From Pseudarthrobacter sp. SSS035 (GTDB taxonomy: Bacteria > Actinomycetota > Actinomycetes > Actinomycetales > Micrococcaceae): a stretch of 64,000 nucleotides of DNA. Shown here piece by piece: positions 42,410-53,200 of the stretch. The notes under the pieces are model-generated. The model did no database searches. It saw nothing but the letters and a program-made list of their open reading frames with translations, and was not told the DNA's origin. Location of the stretch: NCBI RefSeq assembly GCF_023273875.1, contig NZ_CP096882.1:1054001-1118000 (forward strand), in the 5' to 3' direction. The translations under genes and the position numbers were made by a program. Numbering within the stretch: position 1 is the stretch's first letter; every line of letters starts with the position of its first letter.

Positions 42410-45307
42410 TCAGGTACCCACCTCCCGGCGGGACACCGGAAGGCTGGCCCGGGTAAACAGCCACGCCAGGGCCGCACCTGTGAGCGGCACCGCGATCAGC
42501 AGCGCCACGAGCTGGGGCCAGGGCACGACGGCGGTCCGCCCCATCCCGGTTGCGGTCACCATCAGCACCGCCGGCACTATCCCGGCAACACTGCCCAACA
42601 CGGTTCCGAGACCCGCCGTCATCAGTGCCTGCGAACCTGCGAGCGCCTTCCGTAACCGTGGGGCGGCGCCCACTCCGGCAAGGGTCACGTGGTCCTTCCG
42701 GGAGTCCGCCATGGACAGACCCGTGGTGATCCCTGCTGCGCTGAGGGTGATCAGCGCTCCCAGGCCCACGATGGACCAGAGGATCAGCGAGTCGTCCTGC
42801 GCAGGTCCGCGCTCCACAAGCGGAGTCCCGTAGCGGTCCTTGTAGATTGTGCCAAGCGCTCCGGACATTTTGTCCATCTGGGCGGCATCAGGATAGGCGC
42901 TGAACTGAACCAGCAGAGAGCTGCCATCCACGCGCATCCCGGCCGCCGCGGCAGCTTCCGGGGACACCACGCCGTAGTACTGCACCTTAACTGCCGGCTC
43001 CAGCACGGCCGCAGCAACCGCCGTCCGCCCCGTCTCCACGTAGCCCTGGAAGACACCCGTGGCCGGATTGACCGGAGCGGGCTTCCGCATGTCCTGCGCC
43101 ACCAGGGACGCCTGCCCGTCACGGACGAACACAGGGTTGGTCACCACCATTCCACCGGCCGCCAGCACGTCGCGGGCTTCGGCCGTAGGCACTGTTCCGA
43201 ACAGCCTTTCCACGTCATCGGCAGTTCCGACGATGATGGATTTAACACTTCCCTGCGACTCGTAGGGACGCATGGCTCCCTGGCAGCGCCAATCCTCCGG
43301 AGCCAGGACACGGCCGCCGGCCGTCACGGGACACGCGTTGCCTTCCGGTGTGGCCAACGAATATTGCAGGCAGCTCGCGGTCGGCGTCTGGGCGGGTGAC
43401 GCGTCGGCCAGTTCCGGCCGCATATCGCAGTTCCGGGTGCTGGCCGTGCGCAGGACACTGGTCCATTCGACGGTGTCCACCGCCCCATCCAAGGCGGACG
43501 CCACCGCAGCAGGGTCAATCCGTACCGGGTCCGGCACTGTTCCGTCAGCCAGGGAAGGCTGCCACACGAACAAAGGCAGGACCGCCTGGTTCTGCAACGC
43601 GGACCAGTAGTGGTTTTTCTGCTCGTTCGCCTGCTGGCTGGCGGCCAGCACCATGCCGGCACTGGCCAGGGTGGCCGCGGCAAGGACGGCGGCAACGGCA
43701 GGAACAGTCCGGCTGCGGTTCCGCGAAGAGTCCCGGGCGGCCATGCGTGCGGCCAGCGGAAGGCGTCCGGCACGCTTGGCCAGGAATGCTACTACCTTGC
43801 CGGTCAGGAGAACCAAGGATGCAACACCCACTACCGCCCCGCCCATCAGGAACCAGACAATCACTGGAGTCCTTGAGCTGAACACGTCGGGGTCTTCGCT
43901 GCTGACGGCGAGCCACGTGCCGACGGCAAGTGCCACGGCGGCCACGCCCAGCAGGACAGCACCCACCACGGTGGACTTCCTGCCGGCCGATGCCGGGGCC
44001 CGCCCAGATTTGAGCGCGCCCAGAACGGCCTGGCGCGCCACCTGCCGTGCCGGGGCCAAGGCAGCCAGCAAGCACGCCGCGTAGCCCATGACCATCACCA
44101 GGACCGTCAACAAAGCGTCCGGATGGAAGCCCGGGAAACGGACCGATCCGTTCAGGCGTGCCACGATCACCACCCCGGCGGCGGCTACCAGTCCCACCGC
44201 GGCGCCGGCCGCCACGCCAAGGCCGCCGAGCCACAGGCCAGCCGCCATCACCACCGAGCGGATAGTGGGGCTTTCGGCCCCGGTCGCGGCGAGCAGGGCC
44301 AGCTCCCGGACCTGCCCCTTGGCGCCCACGGCAAACGCGGCTCCCGCCAGCAGGCCCACCTCCAGCAGTGCGAGGGCGCCCAGGAGCGCCCCGGCCGCGT
44401 AGGTGGCGAGCGGGATCGACTCGCTGGACGAGGTCCCTGCGCCTTCCGGCCAGCGTTCGTCTTGGGACGGGGGATTCAGCACCACGGACCTGGACAGCAC
44501 GGTGACTCCCACGGCGTTGGCCGCCAGGATCTGGCTCCAGGTCACCGGCTTGGAGCCCACCAGGTAGTACATGGTGGACGTGACGGTTGCCGCCGCAGCG
44601 GCCGGAGCCGCGGAAGGTGACGAAACCGGAATACTTACGTCGCCCTGCCCGGGCTTGAGGTAAACGATGGAGTTGCTGTCCGAATAGCCCGCATCGCGGA
44701 GGGTTCCGACCGCAACAAACGTCCCGGCCGACGTCGTCAGTTCCTCCCCCAGTCCCAGTCCGAACCGCTTCAGCAGCCCGGGTGACACCAGCATCTCGGC
44801 GTCAGACCCTGGGGCTCTGCCGTCCAGCAGCGTGTATTTTCCGGCAAATGCCGGCGCGATGGCGTCCACTGCCCGGCCCACCACACGCACGTGCGCCGCC
44901 CCCGACTCGGCGGTGAGGTCGAGGGTGGATTCCGTGAGGACGTCGTAGCCTGCCGGAATCGCGTCCTGCGGATCAGTCGGCGTGAAGTCCGGGTTGTTGG
45001 CCCAGTCGCTCGTGGTGATCTGCAGCTCTTCGACGGGGTGCTGGACCATGACCCCGTTGGCCATAGGCATGGGTCGAAACCGCGCCTGCGTGGTGCCGAG
45101 CTCGTACTGCACGCGCTCGGCGGCGGTTTCCTGGGTGCTCTGGACCAGGGTGACCGCCCCCGTCATTGCGGCCACGGGGAGCATGATCAGCAGGATGATC
45201 AGCAGGGAGCGCCCTTTGTGGCGGCGGATATCGCGCCGCGCCATCCGCACGGCGACGCGGAAAGCCTGCCGGCGCCCGCCGGGCGCCGGTGCGAGGGTGA
45301 GTGCCAC
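42410..45307 (-). CDS. ABC transporter permease (FtsX/MacB-like)
   Basis: Membrane component of 965 residues. I start it at GTG 45307 (VALTLAPAPGGRRQ), 1 nt after the stop of the ATPase gene, because the 40 upstream in-frame residues overlap the ATPase. A first membrane helix (SLLIILLIMLPVAAMTGAVTL) is followed by an extracytoplasmic domain of about 200 residues, an FtsX module of several helices, a second large external domain with Cys pairs, and a second FtsX module. It works with the ATPase in export or lipoprotein handling. The operon order is padR, ATPase, permease. Confidence 0.88.
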   Translation of the reverse strand: MALTLAPAPGGRRQAFRVAVRMARRDIRRHKGRSLLIILLIMLPVAAMTGAVTLVQSTQETAAERVQYELGTTQARFRPMPMANGVMVQHPVEELQITTSDWANNPDFTPTDPQDAIPAGYDVLTESTLDLTAESGAAHVRVVGRAVDAIAPAFAGKYTLLDGRAPGSDAEMLVSPGLLKRFGLGLGEELTTSAGTFVAVGTLRDAGYSDSNSIVYLKPGQGDVSIPVSSPSAAPAAAAATVTSTMYYLVGSKPVTWSQILAANAVGVTVLSRSVVLNPPSQDERWPEGAGTSSSESIPLATYAAGALLGALALLEVGLLAGAAFAVGAKGQVRELALLAATGAESPTIRSVVMAAGLWLGGLGVAAGAAVGLVAAAGVVIVARLNGSVRFPGFHPDALLTVLVMVMGYAACLLAALAPARQVARQAVLGALKSGRAPASAGRKSTVVGAVLLGVAAVALAVGTWLAVSSEDPDVFSSRTPVIVWFLMGGAVVGVASLVLLTGKVVAFLAKRAGRLPLAARMAARDSSRNRSRTVPAVAAVLAAATLASAGMVLAASQQANEQKNHYWSALQNQAVLPLFVWQPSLADGTVPDPVRIDPAAVASALDGAVDTVEWTSVLRTASTRNCDMRPELADASPAQTPTASCLQYSLATPEGNACPVTAGGRVLAPEDWRCQGAMRPYESQGSVKSIIVGTADDVERLFGTVPTAEARDVLAAGGMVVTNPVFVRDGQASLVAQDMRKPAPVNPATGVFQGYVETGRTAVAAAVLEPAVKVQYYGVVSPEAAAAAGMRVDGSSLLVQFSAYPDAAQMDKMSGALGTIYKDRYGTPLVERGPAQDDSLILWSIVGLGALITLSAAGITTGLSMADSRKDHVTLAGVGAAPRLRKALAGSQALMTAGLGTVLGSVAGIVPAVLMVTATGMGRTAVVPWPQLVALLIAVPLTGAALAWLFTRASLPVSRREVGT

Positions 45308-45308
45308 G

Positions 45309-46046
45309 TCAGTGGCCGGCCTGTGTGAGGAGCATGGCGGGATCGTGCATGGCCGCTGCCTGGTCCACGATCCGGCCGTCCCGGAGGAACACCACGCGGT
45401 CAGCCCACGCGGCATGCCGGGCCTCATGGGTCACCAGCATCACGGCCGCACCCGCATCGGCACGTCCGCGGAGCACTTCCATCACGCCGTGGCCGGTGGT
45501 GGAATCCAGGGCTCCCGTGGGTTCGTCGGCCAGGATCAGCCGGCGGTCGCCCACGATGGCCCGCGCGATGGCCACGCGCTGCTGCTGTCCGCCGGACATC
45601 TGGTCCATAAAGCGGTCCGCGAGTTCCGGGATGCCCACCTGCCGCAGCGCATCGAGGGCCTGGCGTTGGGCCTTCCGGGTGGCCGTCCCGTCCAGCTCCA
45701 GCGGCAGCGCCACATTCTCGGCAGCCGTCAGGGTGGGGACCAGGTTGAAGTCCTGGAAGACATAGCCGACGGCGCGGCGGCGCAACCGGGCGAGTTCGTT
45801 AAGTCCCAGCCCGCCCAGTGGTGTTGATTCCACAAAGACACCGCCTGACGTCGGCCGGTCAAGTCCCCCGGCCAGCGCCAGGAGGGAGGATTTCCCGGAG
45901 CCTGACGGACCCATCACGGCGACGAACTCGCCGGCTCTGATACTGAGGTCGACCTCGCGCAGCGCGGCGACCGCCGTCGCGCCTTCACCGAACGTCCTGC
46001 TGACCTTGGCGAGCTCCAGGACCTGCTGCGGCCCCTGGACGCTCAT
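45309..46046 (-). CDS. ABC transporter ATP-binding protein (MacB/LolD type)
   Basis: ATPase of 245 residues that energises the FtsX-type permease. Walker A is GPSGSGKSS, the Q loop is in YVFQDFNLVPTLTAAENVALPLEL, the signature is MSGGQQQRVAIARA, and Walker B is RLILADEPTGALD followed by the H loop VTHEARHAAWADR. The start overlaps the padR stop by 4 nt. The FVP-NLVPTL motif is typical of the LolD/MacB subfamily. Confidence 0.93.
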   Translation of the reverse strand: MSVQGPQQVLELAKVSRTFGEGATAVAALREVDLSIRAGEFVAVMGPSGSGKSSLLALAGGLDRPTSGGVFVESTPLGGLGLNELARLRRRAVGYVFQDFNLVPTLTAAENVALPLELDGTATRKAQRQALDALRQVGIPELADRFMDQMSGGQQQRVAIARAIVGDRRLILADEPTGALDSTTGHGVMEVLRGRADAGAAVMLVTHEARHAAWADRVVFLRDGRIVDQAAAMHDPAMLLTQAGH

Positions 46047-46654
46047 CGGCGCATATCCGCGATGAGCGGGGCAGCCTCTTCCACAGTGACCCCGTTGGAC
46101 GATTTACGTGAGGTGGCCTGGCCCGCGGTCTGCGCCTGCTGCAGCATCCGAGCCTCGCAAAGATCCAGCCAGCGGACCTCCGCTTCCGTCTGGAAGATCA
46201 GCGAATCCAGCACAAGCAGCCAGGCCGTATCTGCCGCCCGCTGGTTGGCGGCCGTGTCGCGGCGGGCCTTGGTGTAGTCCTGCAGCGCCCGGATGGACGC
46301 TACGCGCTGGGCCTGGATGATGGCCTGCACATCCACGCCCGGCAGCGTGACCGCGAGCGCCAGCTTGATGGCCAGCTCGTTCCGGGGCGGATTGTTGCGC
46401 TCCACGGGGGCGGCAAACCAGTTCTGCACTTCCGCCGTGCCGGCGGCGGTGATGCTGTAGACCACGTGGCCTTCGCCGTCACTGCCGTCATTGCTGACCA
46501 GGCCGTCGCGTTCCAGCCTGTCCAGCGTGGTGTACACCTGCCCGATGTTCAGGGGCCAGGTGGACCCGGTGCGGTTCTCGAACTCAACCCTGAGCTGGTA
46601 GCCGTAACGCGGCTGGTCCTGCAGCAGGGCAAGGAGGCTGTGGCGGATGGACAT
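46043..46654 (-). CDS. PadR-family transcriptional regulator
   Basis: Regulator of 203 residues from ATG 46654 with AGGAG just upstream. The N-terminal winged helix has SIRHSLLALLQDQPRYGYQLRVEFE, GQVYTTLDRLERDGLVSNDG and VYSITAAGTAEVQNW, the standard PadR signature. The C-terminal helical domain is long (PadR-s2 type). It heads an operon with the ABC transporter and is likely a repressor of it. An 11-bp inverted repeat 29 bp upstream is the predicted operator. Confidence 0.9.
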   Translation of the reverse strand: MSIRHSLLALLQDQPRYGYQLRVEFENRTGSTWPLNIGQVYTTLDRLERDGLVSNDGSDGEGHVVYSITAAGTAEVQNWFAAPVERNNPPRNELAIKLALAVTLPGVDVQAIIQAQRVASIRALQDYTKARRDTAANQRAADTAWLLVLDSLIFQTEAEVRWLDLCEARMLQQAQTAGQATSRKSSNGVTVEEAAPLIADMRR

Positions 46655-46682
46655 GATGCTCCTAGCGGTGGCGTCAGCGTCG

Positions 46683-46715
46683 GGTATGCACGGACCCCCA
46701 GGACCCGTGCATACC
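46683..46715. promoter_or_regulatory. Predicted PadR operator
   Basis: GGTATGCACGG (46683-46693) and CCGTGCATACC (46705-46715) form a perfect inverted repeat with an 11-bp centre. A possible -10 box TATACG (minus strand, 46717-46722) abuts it, so a bound dimer would block the padR-ABC promoter. Confidence 0.6.
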
Positions 46716-46775
46716 GCGTATAGAGTGAGGCTAGCCCAGTCCGCGGCGCAAAGCAATACTCAGTATCTACCCCGG

Positions 46776-47759
46776 TTACATAACAAGCAGGATTTTGCCC
46801 ACATGGTCGCCGCTGTCGAAGTAGCGGTGGGCGGCCGCGGCCTGGTCCAGCGGGAAGGTCTTGGCCACCAGCGGGCGGATCCGGCCGTCCGTGATGAGGG
46901 GCCACACGGATTCGCGCACGGCGTTCATGATGGCGCCCTTTTCCGCCACCGGGCGTGGCCTCAGGGCCGTGGCAACCACTGCCGCGCGCTTCCGCAGGAG
47001 CTGGCCAAGATCCAGCTCACCCTTGGCCCCGCCCTGCAGGCCGATGACAATGAGCCGGCCGTAGTCTGCGAGCGCATCAACGTTCTGCGCCAGGTATTTG
47101 GCACCGACGACGTCGAGGATCACGTCGGCCCCCTTCCCGCCGTTCTGCCGCCGCAGGCTTTCGGGAAAGTCCTCTTCGGTGTAGTTGATGGCGATGTCCG
47201 CGCCCAGGAAAGCCTTCGCGGTCCCCACCTTTTCCGCTGTTCCTGCGGTGGTGGCCACTCTGGCTCCGAAGGCCTTGGCCAGCTGGATGGCCATGGTGCC
47301 GATCCCGCCGGTGGCGCCGTGGATCAGGACCGTCTCGCCGGCCTGCAGCTGCGCCGTCATGATCAGGTTGGAGTAGACCGTGGCTGCGACTTCCGGCAGC
47401 GACGCAGCGGTGACCACATCAACGCCGTCGGGAATCCGCAGGACCTGCTCCGCCGGCACCGCAACCTGCTCCGCATAGCCTCCGCCGGCCAGCAGCGCCA
47501 CCACCTTGTCACCGACGGAGAATGCCTTGGTGACGCCGGGACCGAAGCCGGCGATCCGCCCGGACACTTCCAGCCCGGGGATCTCGGACGCGCCGGGCGG
47601 CGGCGGGTAGAAGCCCCTGCGCTGCTGCACGTCCGCCCGGTTCAGGCCGGCGGCGACAACGTCGATCAACACCTCGCCCTGCCCGGGCACCGGCGCGTCC
47701 ACTTCGCGGACCTCCAGAACCTCCGGACCACCGGGTTCTGCAATGTAGACGGCTTTCAT
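46776..47759 (-). CDS. NAD(P)H-quinone oxidoreductase (PIG3-like, MDR family)
   Basis: Medium-chain dehydrogenase/reductase of 327 residues without zinc ligands. The start is ATG 47759 (MKAVYIAEPGGPEVLEVREV). GLNRADVQQRRGFYPPPPGASEIPGLEVSGRI is the PIG3-subfamily hallmark, and the NADPH-binding motif is VLIHGATGGIGTMAIQLAKAFGARV. Predicted to reduce quinones in the cytoplasm. It is a single gene between the PadR promoter and tRNA-Ser. Confidence 0.9.
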   Translation of the reverse strand: MKAVYIAEPGGPEVLEVREVDAPVPGQGEVLIDVVAAGLNRADVQQRRGFYPPPPGASEIPGLEVSGRIAGFGPGVTKAFSVGDKVVALLAGGGYAEQVAVPAEQVLRIPDGVDVVTAASLPEVAATVYSNLIMTAQLQAGETVLIHGATGGIGTMAIQLAKAFGARVATTAGTAEKVGTAKAFLGADIAINYTEEDFPESLRRQNGGKGADVILDVVGAKYLAQNVDALADYGRLIVIGLQGGAKGELDLGQLLRKRAAVVATALRPRPVAEKGAIMNAVRESVWPLITDGRIRPLVAKTFPLDQAAAAHRYFDSGDHVGKILLVM

Positions 47760-47869
47760 GGAGAACTCCCGTTTTCTAGCTGATTCGTGCCCCAGAACCA
47801 GTGTGCACCGGACGCACGGCAGACTCTGTTTTGTTGCAGCCAACTGCCTATGAAACACTACTCGTTAGG

Positions 47870-47957
47870 GAAGGTTGTCCGAGCGGCCGAAGGAGCTAGT
47901 CTTGAAAACTAGTGTGCGGTAACCCCGTACCAAGAGTTCGAATCTCTTACCTTCCGC
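47870..47957 (+). tRNA. tRNA-Ser (UGA anticodon)
   Basis: An 88-nt tRNA with a long variable arm. The acceptor stem GGAAGGT pairs with ACCTTCC (47950-47956), anticodon TGA is at 47904-47906 in loop CTTGAAA, and the T loop is GTTCGAATC. The discriminator is G. Confidence 0.97.
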
Positions 47958-48104
47958 GAATGGAACCCCGGTACGCCACATGATGGCGGACCGGGGCTTC
48001 TTCGTTTAACCGGCCCATGGGCCGCCAGGGCGAAACCATTGAAACTGTCGGAGCCCGGACATAGGGTCGTTCCTGTTGCCACCCATCGACAGAAAGAGCT
48101 CATC

Positions 48105-48872
48105 ATGCCTGCACCCGAGATCACCCCCGGCGCACCCTGCTGGATCGACCTCATGACCTCAGACATCACCAAAGCCCGCGAGTTCTACGGCGAACTCTTC
48201 GGCTGGGAGTACGAGACCGGCGACGAGGAGAAGTACGGCGGCTACACCACCGCACGGAAGAACGGCAAGACCGTGGCCGGGCTCATGCAAAAGGATGAGG
48301 ACCAGGCCGGCATGCCTGACGTCTGGTCCACGTACCTGCGCTCGGACGACGCCGAGGCCACCGCGTCCGCCGTCGCGGCCAACGGCGGCCAGGTCTACAT
48401 GCCGCCCATGGATGTTCCGGAACAGGGCCACATGGCCATCTTCGGCGACGCCGCCGGCGCGGCCATCGGCGTATGGCAGCCGCGCGAGATGAAGGGATAT
48501 GAGCTCGTAGCCGAGCCCGGCGCTGCGGCATGGCACGAGCTCCACACCAAGGACTACGACGCCGCCGTGAAGTTCTACGAGGAGGTGTTCGGCTGGGATA
48601 CGGATGTTATGAGCGATGCACCGGACTTCCGGTACACCACCCTGGGCGCCGGGGACTCCGCCAAGGCCGGCATCATGGACGCCTCCGGGTATCTGCCGGC
48701 TGACGTTCCGTCCAACTGGCAGGTCTACTTCAACGTCGAAGATGCGGACGCTTCGATTGAGAAGGCCGTTTCGCTCGGAGCCATCGTCATTGACGGGCCG
48801 GAGGACTCTCCGTTCGGCCGGCTCGCGTCGCTGGCCGACCCCACCGGAGCCATGTTCAAGATCATCGCATAA
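48105..48872 (+). CDS. VOC-family protein with two glyoxalase-type domains
   Basis: Protein of 255 residues from ATG 48105. Two vicinal-oxygen-chelate units follow each other: GAPCWIDLMTSDITKAREFYGELFGWEYETGDE and AAAWHELHTKDYDAAVKFYEEVFGWDTDVMSDAPDF, each with the paired beta-alpha-beta-beta-beta modules and the terminal PTGAMFKI strand. The architecture is the CFP-30B/hydroxylase-like type seen in many actinobacteria. No metal-binding set is complete in the first unit. Enzyme activity is unknown. Confidence 0.88.
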   Translation: MPAPEITPGAPCWIDLMTSDITKAREFYGELFGWEYETGDEEKYGGYTTARKNGKTVAGLMQKDEDQAGMPDVWSTYLRSDDAEATASAVAANGGQVYMPPMDVPEQGHMAIFGDAAGAAIGVWQPREMKGYELVAEPGAAAWHELHTKDYDAAVKFYEEVFGWDTDVMSDAPDFRYTTLGAGDSAKAGIMDASGYLPADVPSNWQVYFNVEDADASIEKAVSLGAIVIDGPEDSPFGRLASLADPTGAMFKIIA

Positions 48873-48889
48873 GTAAATTCCTTCGACGA

Positions 48890-48936
48890 AATACCGGCCG
48901 GCAGCTTTCATTAAAGCTACCGGCCGGTATTGTTTT
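48890..48936 (+). terminator. Intrinsic terminator after the VOC gene
   Basis: 19-bp arms (48890-48908 and 48913-48931) with a single G-U pair and a 4-nt loop, followed by GTTTT. Confidence 0.85.
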
Positions 48937-49094
48937 GCCCCACGGACGTTTCGCCAAATGCACACACCATCAACCCTGCGTTCATGCGGCGCTGCGTTGC
49001 TGTGCCGGACACCACCTGATCAAACGTGGAGTCCGGACACTGTCCGTAGGTACAACCCGGACACACTCCATCGGGCCCCCACCGGGACGCCCCT

Positions 49095-50261
49095 ATGAAA
49101 GTAGAGCGGATGCACCATTCACCTTGGAAATTAGCGCTGGGAACAGCGGTGTTTGCGGGGCTTATCGCCACTCCGTTGGCAGCGGTCCCCGCCTTCGCCG
49201 TCGACGCAGCTCCAGCCGGCACTTCACCCGTTGTCATCAACGAGGCCTACCTGAGCGGCGGCAGTGCCGGCGCAGCGTACAAGAGTAAGTTCGTTGAGCT
49301 CTACAACACCTCCGACGCCGCGTTCTCCCTGGCCGGCTGGTCCGTCCAGTACCGTTCAGGCACGGGAACTGCGGCGCCCACCAGCGTGGCTGCCCTCACC
49401 GGTTCCATCCCTGCCAAGGGCCACTACCTCATCAAGGGCGGCAGCAACGGCACAGCCGGCGCAGACCTGCCCGCCCCCGATGTCGTGGCCACCAACCTGA
49501 ACTTCCAGGGTCAAAACGGAACCATCGTGCTCGCAAAGCAGGCCACCGCCGTCGCGCTTGCCACCGGATCCGTCATTGAACCCGCCAACGTCGCCGATCT
49601 GCTGGGCTACGGCACCTCCAACACGTTCGAAACCCAGGCCGCGAAGTCACCGGCGGTCAACACCGACGTCAAAAGTCTGAACCGCGCCGCCGGTGCAGAC
49701 AGCAACAGCAACCTCGCTGACTTCGCGCTCAGCGCGGCGATAACCCCGACGGCGGCCGGCGGCACAGTGCCCCCTGACCCCACGCCGGACCCCGACCCAA
49801 CGCCGACACCGGTGCCCGGCACCAAAACAATCGCCGAAATCCAGGGCACCGGGACCGCCAGTCCGCTGGCCGGCACTGCCGTCACAACGCGCGGCAAAGT
49901 CACTGCGGCCTTCCCCACCGGCGGTTTCGCCGGCTACTACGTCCAGACCCCCGGAACCGGCGGCGACCTCACCCCGGCCAGCCACACGGCGTCGGACGCT
50001 GTTTTTGTCTACTCCCCGGCCACTGCTGGCTCTGTGCAGATCGGCGACTTTGTGGAGGTCACCGGCACGGTTTCCGAGTTCTTCGGCATGACCCAGGTCA
50101 GCTTGGCGGACGCCGCAGGGCTGGCCAAGCTCACTGACGCCACCCCCGAAGTGAAGGCCACCGCCTTCACGCTCCCGGCGGCCGAATCCTTCCGGGAGCG
50201 CTCGAGGGCATGCTGCTGGCACCGCAAGGGCCGGTCACCGTCACCGACAACTACTCGCTGA
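49095..50261 (+). pseudogene. N-terminal fragment of an ExeM/NucH-type nuclease (frameshifted)
   Basis: 388-codon frame from ATG 49095, with ATG 49110 as an alternative. The signal peptide ends near residue 36 (AVPAFAVDA). A lamin-tail domain follows (VVINEAYLSGGSAGAAYKSKFVELYNTSDAAFSLAGWSVQY), then a Pro/Asp linker and an OB-fold region (IAEIQGTGTASPLAGTAVTTRGKVTA to QVSLADAAGLAKL). The frame breaks near 50196-50200: residues up to ESFRE are normal, then RSRACCWHRKG is out of frame, while the next frame reads ALEGMLLAPQGPVTVTDNYSLNQYGEIGLS. One missing base explains this. The full protein would have about 1520 residues. Confidence 0.8.
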
Positions 50262-53200
50262 ACCAGTACGGCGAAATCGGCCTTTCGGGCGGGACCACCA
50301 CGCTGGTGCAGCCCACCGCCGTCGCGCGCTACGGCTCGGCCGAATACCAGGCCGCCGTGGCGGACAACGCAGCCCGCGGCATCAAGCTCGACGACGGCGC
50401 CACCACCAACTTCCTCAAGGACGCCACCACCAAGGCCCAGGTGCTGCCGTACCTGACGGCCACGGACCCGGTCCGCGTGGGCTCGCCGGTGACGTTCGCT
50501 ACCAACGTGGTGCTCAGCTACGCCAACAACGCATGGAAGTTCCAGCCGCTGACCCATCTCACCGAGGCCAACAAGGGCACGGTCCAGCCGGCCAGTTTCG
50601 GCGCCACCCGCACCGAAGCTCCCGCCAGCGTGGGCGGCAACCTGAAGATCGCCTCCTTCAACGTGCTGAACTACTTCCCCACCACGGGCGACGCCCTCAC
50701 CGGCTGTTCCTTCTACAAGGACCGCGACGGCAACCCCATCACGGTCCAGGGCGGCTGCGACGCCCGCGGCGCAGCAAACGCGGAGAACTTTCTCCGCCAG
50801 CAGCACAAGATCGTCGCCGCGATCACCAAGACCGGCGCCGACGTGGTGTCCCTCATGGAAATTGAAAATTCCGCCCAGTTCGGGAAGGATCGCGACGACG
50901 CCCTGGCCAAACTGGTGGACGCCCTCAACATCGCGACCCCCGGCATCTGGGACTACGTGCGGACACCCGCCAACGCTCCCCCGCTGGCTGACGAGGACAT
51001 GATCCGCACCGCGTTCATTTTCAAGAAGGCCGCAGCCGAACCCGTGGAAGAATCCATCATCCACAACGACACCGTCGCCTTCGCCAACGCCCGCAAGCCG
51101 CTGGCCCAGGTGTTCAAGCCGGTGGGCGCCGGCGACGACAAAAAGTTCATCGCCATCGCCAACCACTTCAAGTCCAAGGGTTCGGCAGCAACGCCGGATG
51201 ACACGGACAAGGGCCAGGGTGCTTCCAACCTCGCCCGCACCGCCCAGGCCAAGTCGCTCCTGGACTTCGCCACCGGCCTGCAGGCAGCCAAGGGCACGGA
51301 CAAGGTTTTCCTGATCGGCGACTTCAACTCCTACGCCCAGGAAGACCCGATGAATGTCTTCGCGGACGCCGGCTACGTCAACCAGGACGGCAAGGCGAAG
51401 AACGCGGACGGCTCCGCGAAGCACTCCTACCTTTTCGGCGGCCTGGTGGGTTCGCTGGACCACATCCTGGCCTCCCCGGGCGCTGATGCAGTGGTCACGG
51501 GCGCGGACATCTGGAACATCAACTCCGTGGAGTCCGTGGCGCTGGAGTACAGCAGGTATAACAACAATGTGACCAACTACTATGCGCCGGAACAGTTCCG
51601 CGCCAGCGACCACGATCCCGTGGTGGTGGGCCTGGACCTGCCTGCCGGCCCGGTCACGCCGGCCAGCGTTGAGCTGAACTTCCTGGGCATCAACGATTTC
51701 CACGGCCGCATCGACACCAACACGGTGCTGTTTGCCGGCACCATCGAGAAGCTGCGCGCCGCCGCACCCGGGGCCACGGCCTTCCTGTCCGCGGGCGACA
51801 ACATCGGGGCATCGCTGTTCGCCTCGGCCGTTGCCAAGGACCAGCCCACCATCGACGTGCTGAACGCGCTGGAGCTGGACGCTTCCGCCGTGGGCAACCA
51901 CGAGTTCGACGGCGGCTGGGCGGACCTGCGCGACCGCGTCATCGCCGGCGGCACCAACGCCACGTTCCCGCTGCTCGGGGCGAACGTCTATAAAAAGGGA
52001 ACCACCGAACCGGTCCTGCCGGAGTACACGGTGCTGGACATGGATGGCGTGAAGGTTGCCGTCATCGGCACGGTCACCCAGGAAGTCCCGTCGCTGGTGA
52101 CGCCCGCCGGCATCGCCGATCTTGACTTCGGCGATCCCGTGGACGCCATCAACCGCGTGGCTGCCAAGATCACGGCGGAGAACCTCGCCGACGTGATCAT
52201 CGCGGAAAACCACGACGGCGCCGGGTCCGGGACGCCGGACGGCGCCACCCTCGAGCAGGAAGTGGCAGCGGGCGGCCCGTTCGCGAGGCTGGTCACCGAA
52301 ACCTCGGCCGACGTGGACGCCATCTTCACCGGCCACACGCACAAGGAATACGCCTGGAACGCACCGGTCCCCGGCGCCGATGGCAAGACCCGCCCAATTG
52401 TCCAGACCGGCAATTACGGCGAGAACATCGGCCAGATCCAGCTCACGGTGGATACGGCCACCAAGGAAGTCACCGCGTCGAAGGCCGGGAACGTCAGGCG
52501 GACCACGGATGCCGCCGCCGGCCTCGTAGCCGCTTACCCGCGGGTTGCAGCGGTTGATGCCATTGTGAAGAAAGCCCTGGCGGACGCCGCCGCGATCGGC
52601 AACCAGCCGGTGGGTGCGCTGACCGCTGATATCACCACGGCGTTCACCGCGGACCCTGCCGGCGGACCTGCCAAGCGCGATGACCGTGCCAGCGAATCGA
52701 CGCTGGGCAACCTGGTGGCCGACTCACTGTTGGCGTCGCTCCAGCCGGCTGAGCTTGGTGCCGCGGAAATCGGCGTCGTCAATCCCGGCGGCCTCCGCAA
52801 CGAGCTGTACTACGCCCCGGACGGCACCATCACCTACGCGGAGGCCAACTCGGTCCTGCCGTTTGTGAACAACCTGTGGACCACGTCCCTGACGGGCACG
52901 CAGTTCAAGGCACTCCTGGAGCAGCAGTGGCAGACCAACGCCGACGGCACGGTCCCCAGCCGCGCCTACCAGCAACTGGGCCTGTCCAGGAACGTCAACT
53001 ACACCTACGACGCCACCCGCGCCGCCGGTGACCGGATCACCTCCATCCGCGTGGCCGGTGCCCTGCTCGATCCGGCGAAGTCCTACCGGATCGGAACGTT
53101 CAGCTTCCTTGCCACCGGTGGCGACAACTTCCGGGTCTTCAAGGACGGCGCCGGCACCAAGGATTCGGGTCTGGTGGACCGGGACGCCCGGATCAGGTAC

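Noticed and set aside
50191..50212. Programmed ribosomal frameshift in the nuclease gene
   Set aside because: There is no slippery heptamer or downstream pseudoknot that I can see. A simple one-base loss or sequencing error is more likely.
50009..52342. 777-codon minus-strand ORF opposite the nuclease
   Set aside because: The plus strand encodes catalytic nuclease motifs. The minus frame is rich in Gly, Val, Arg and His with no domain.
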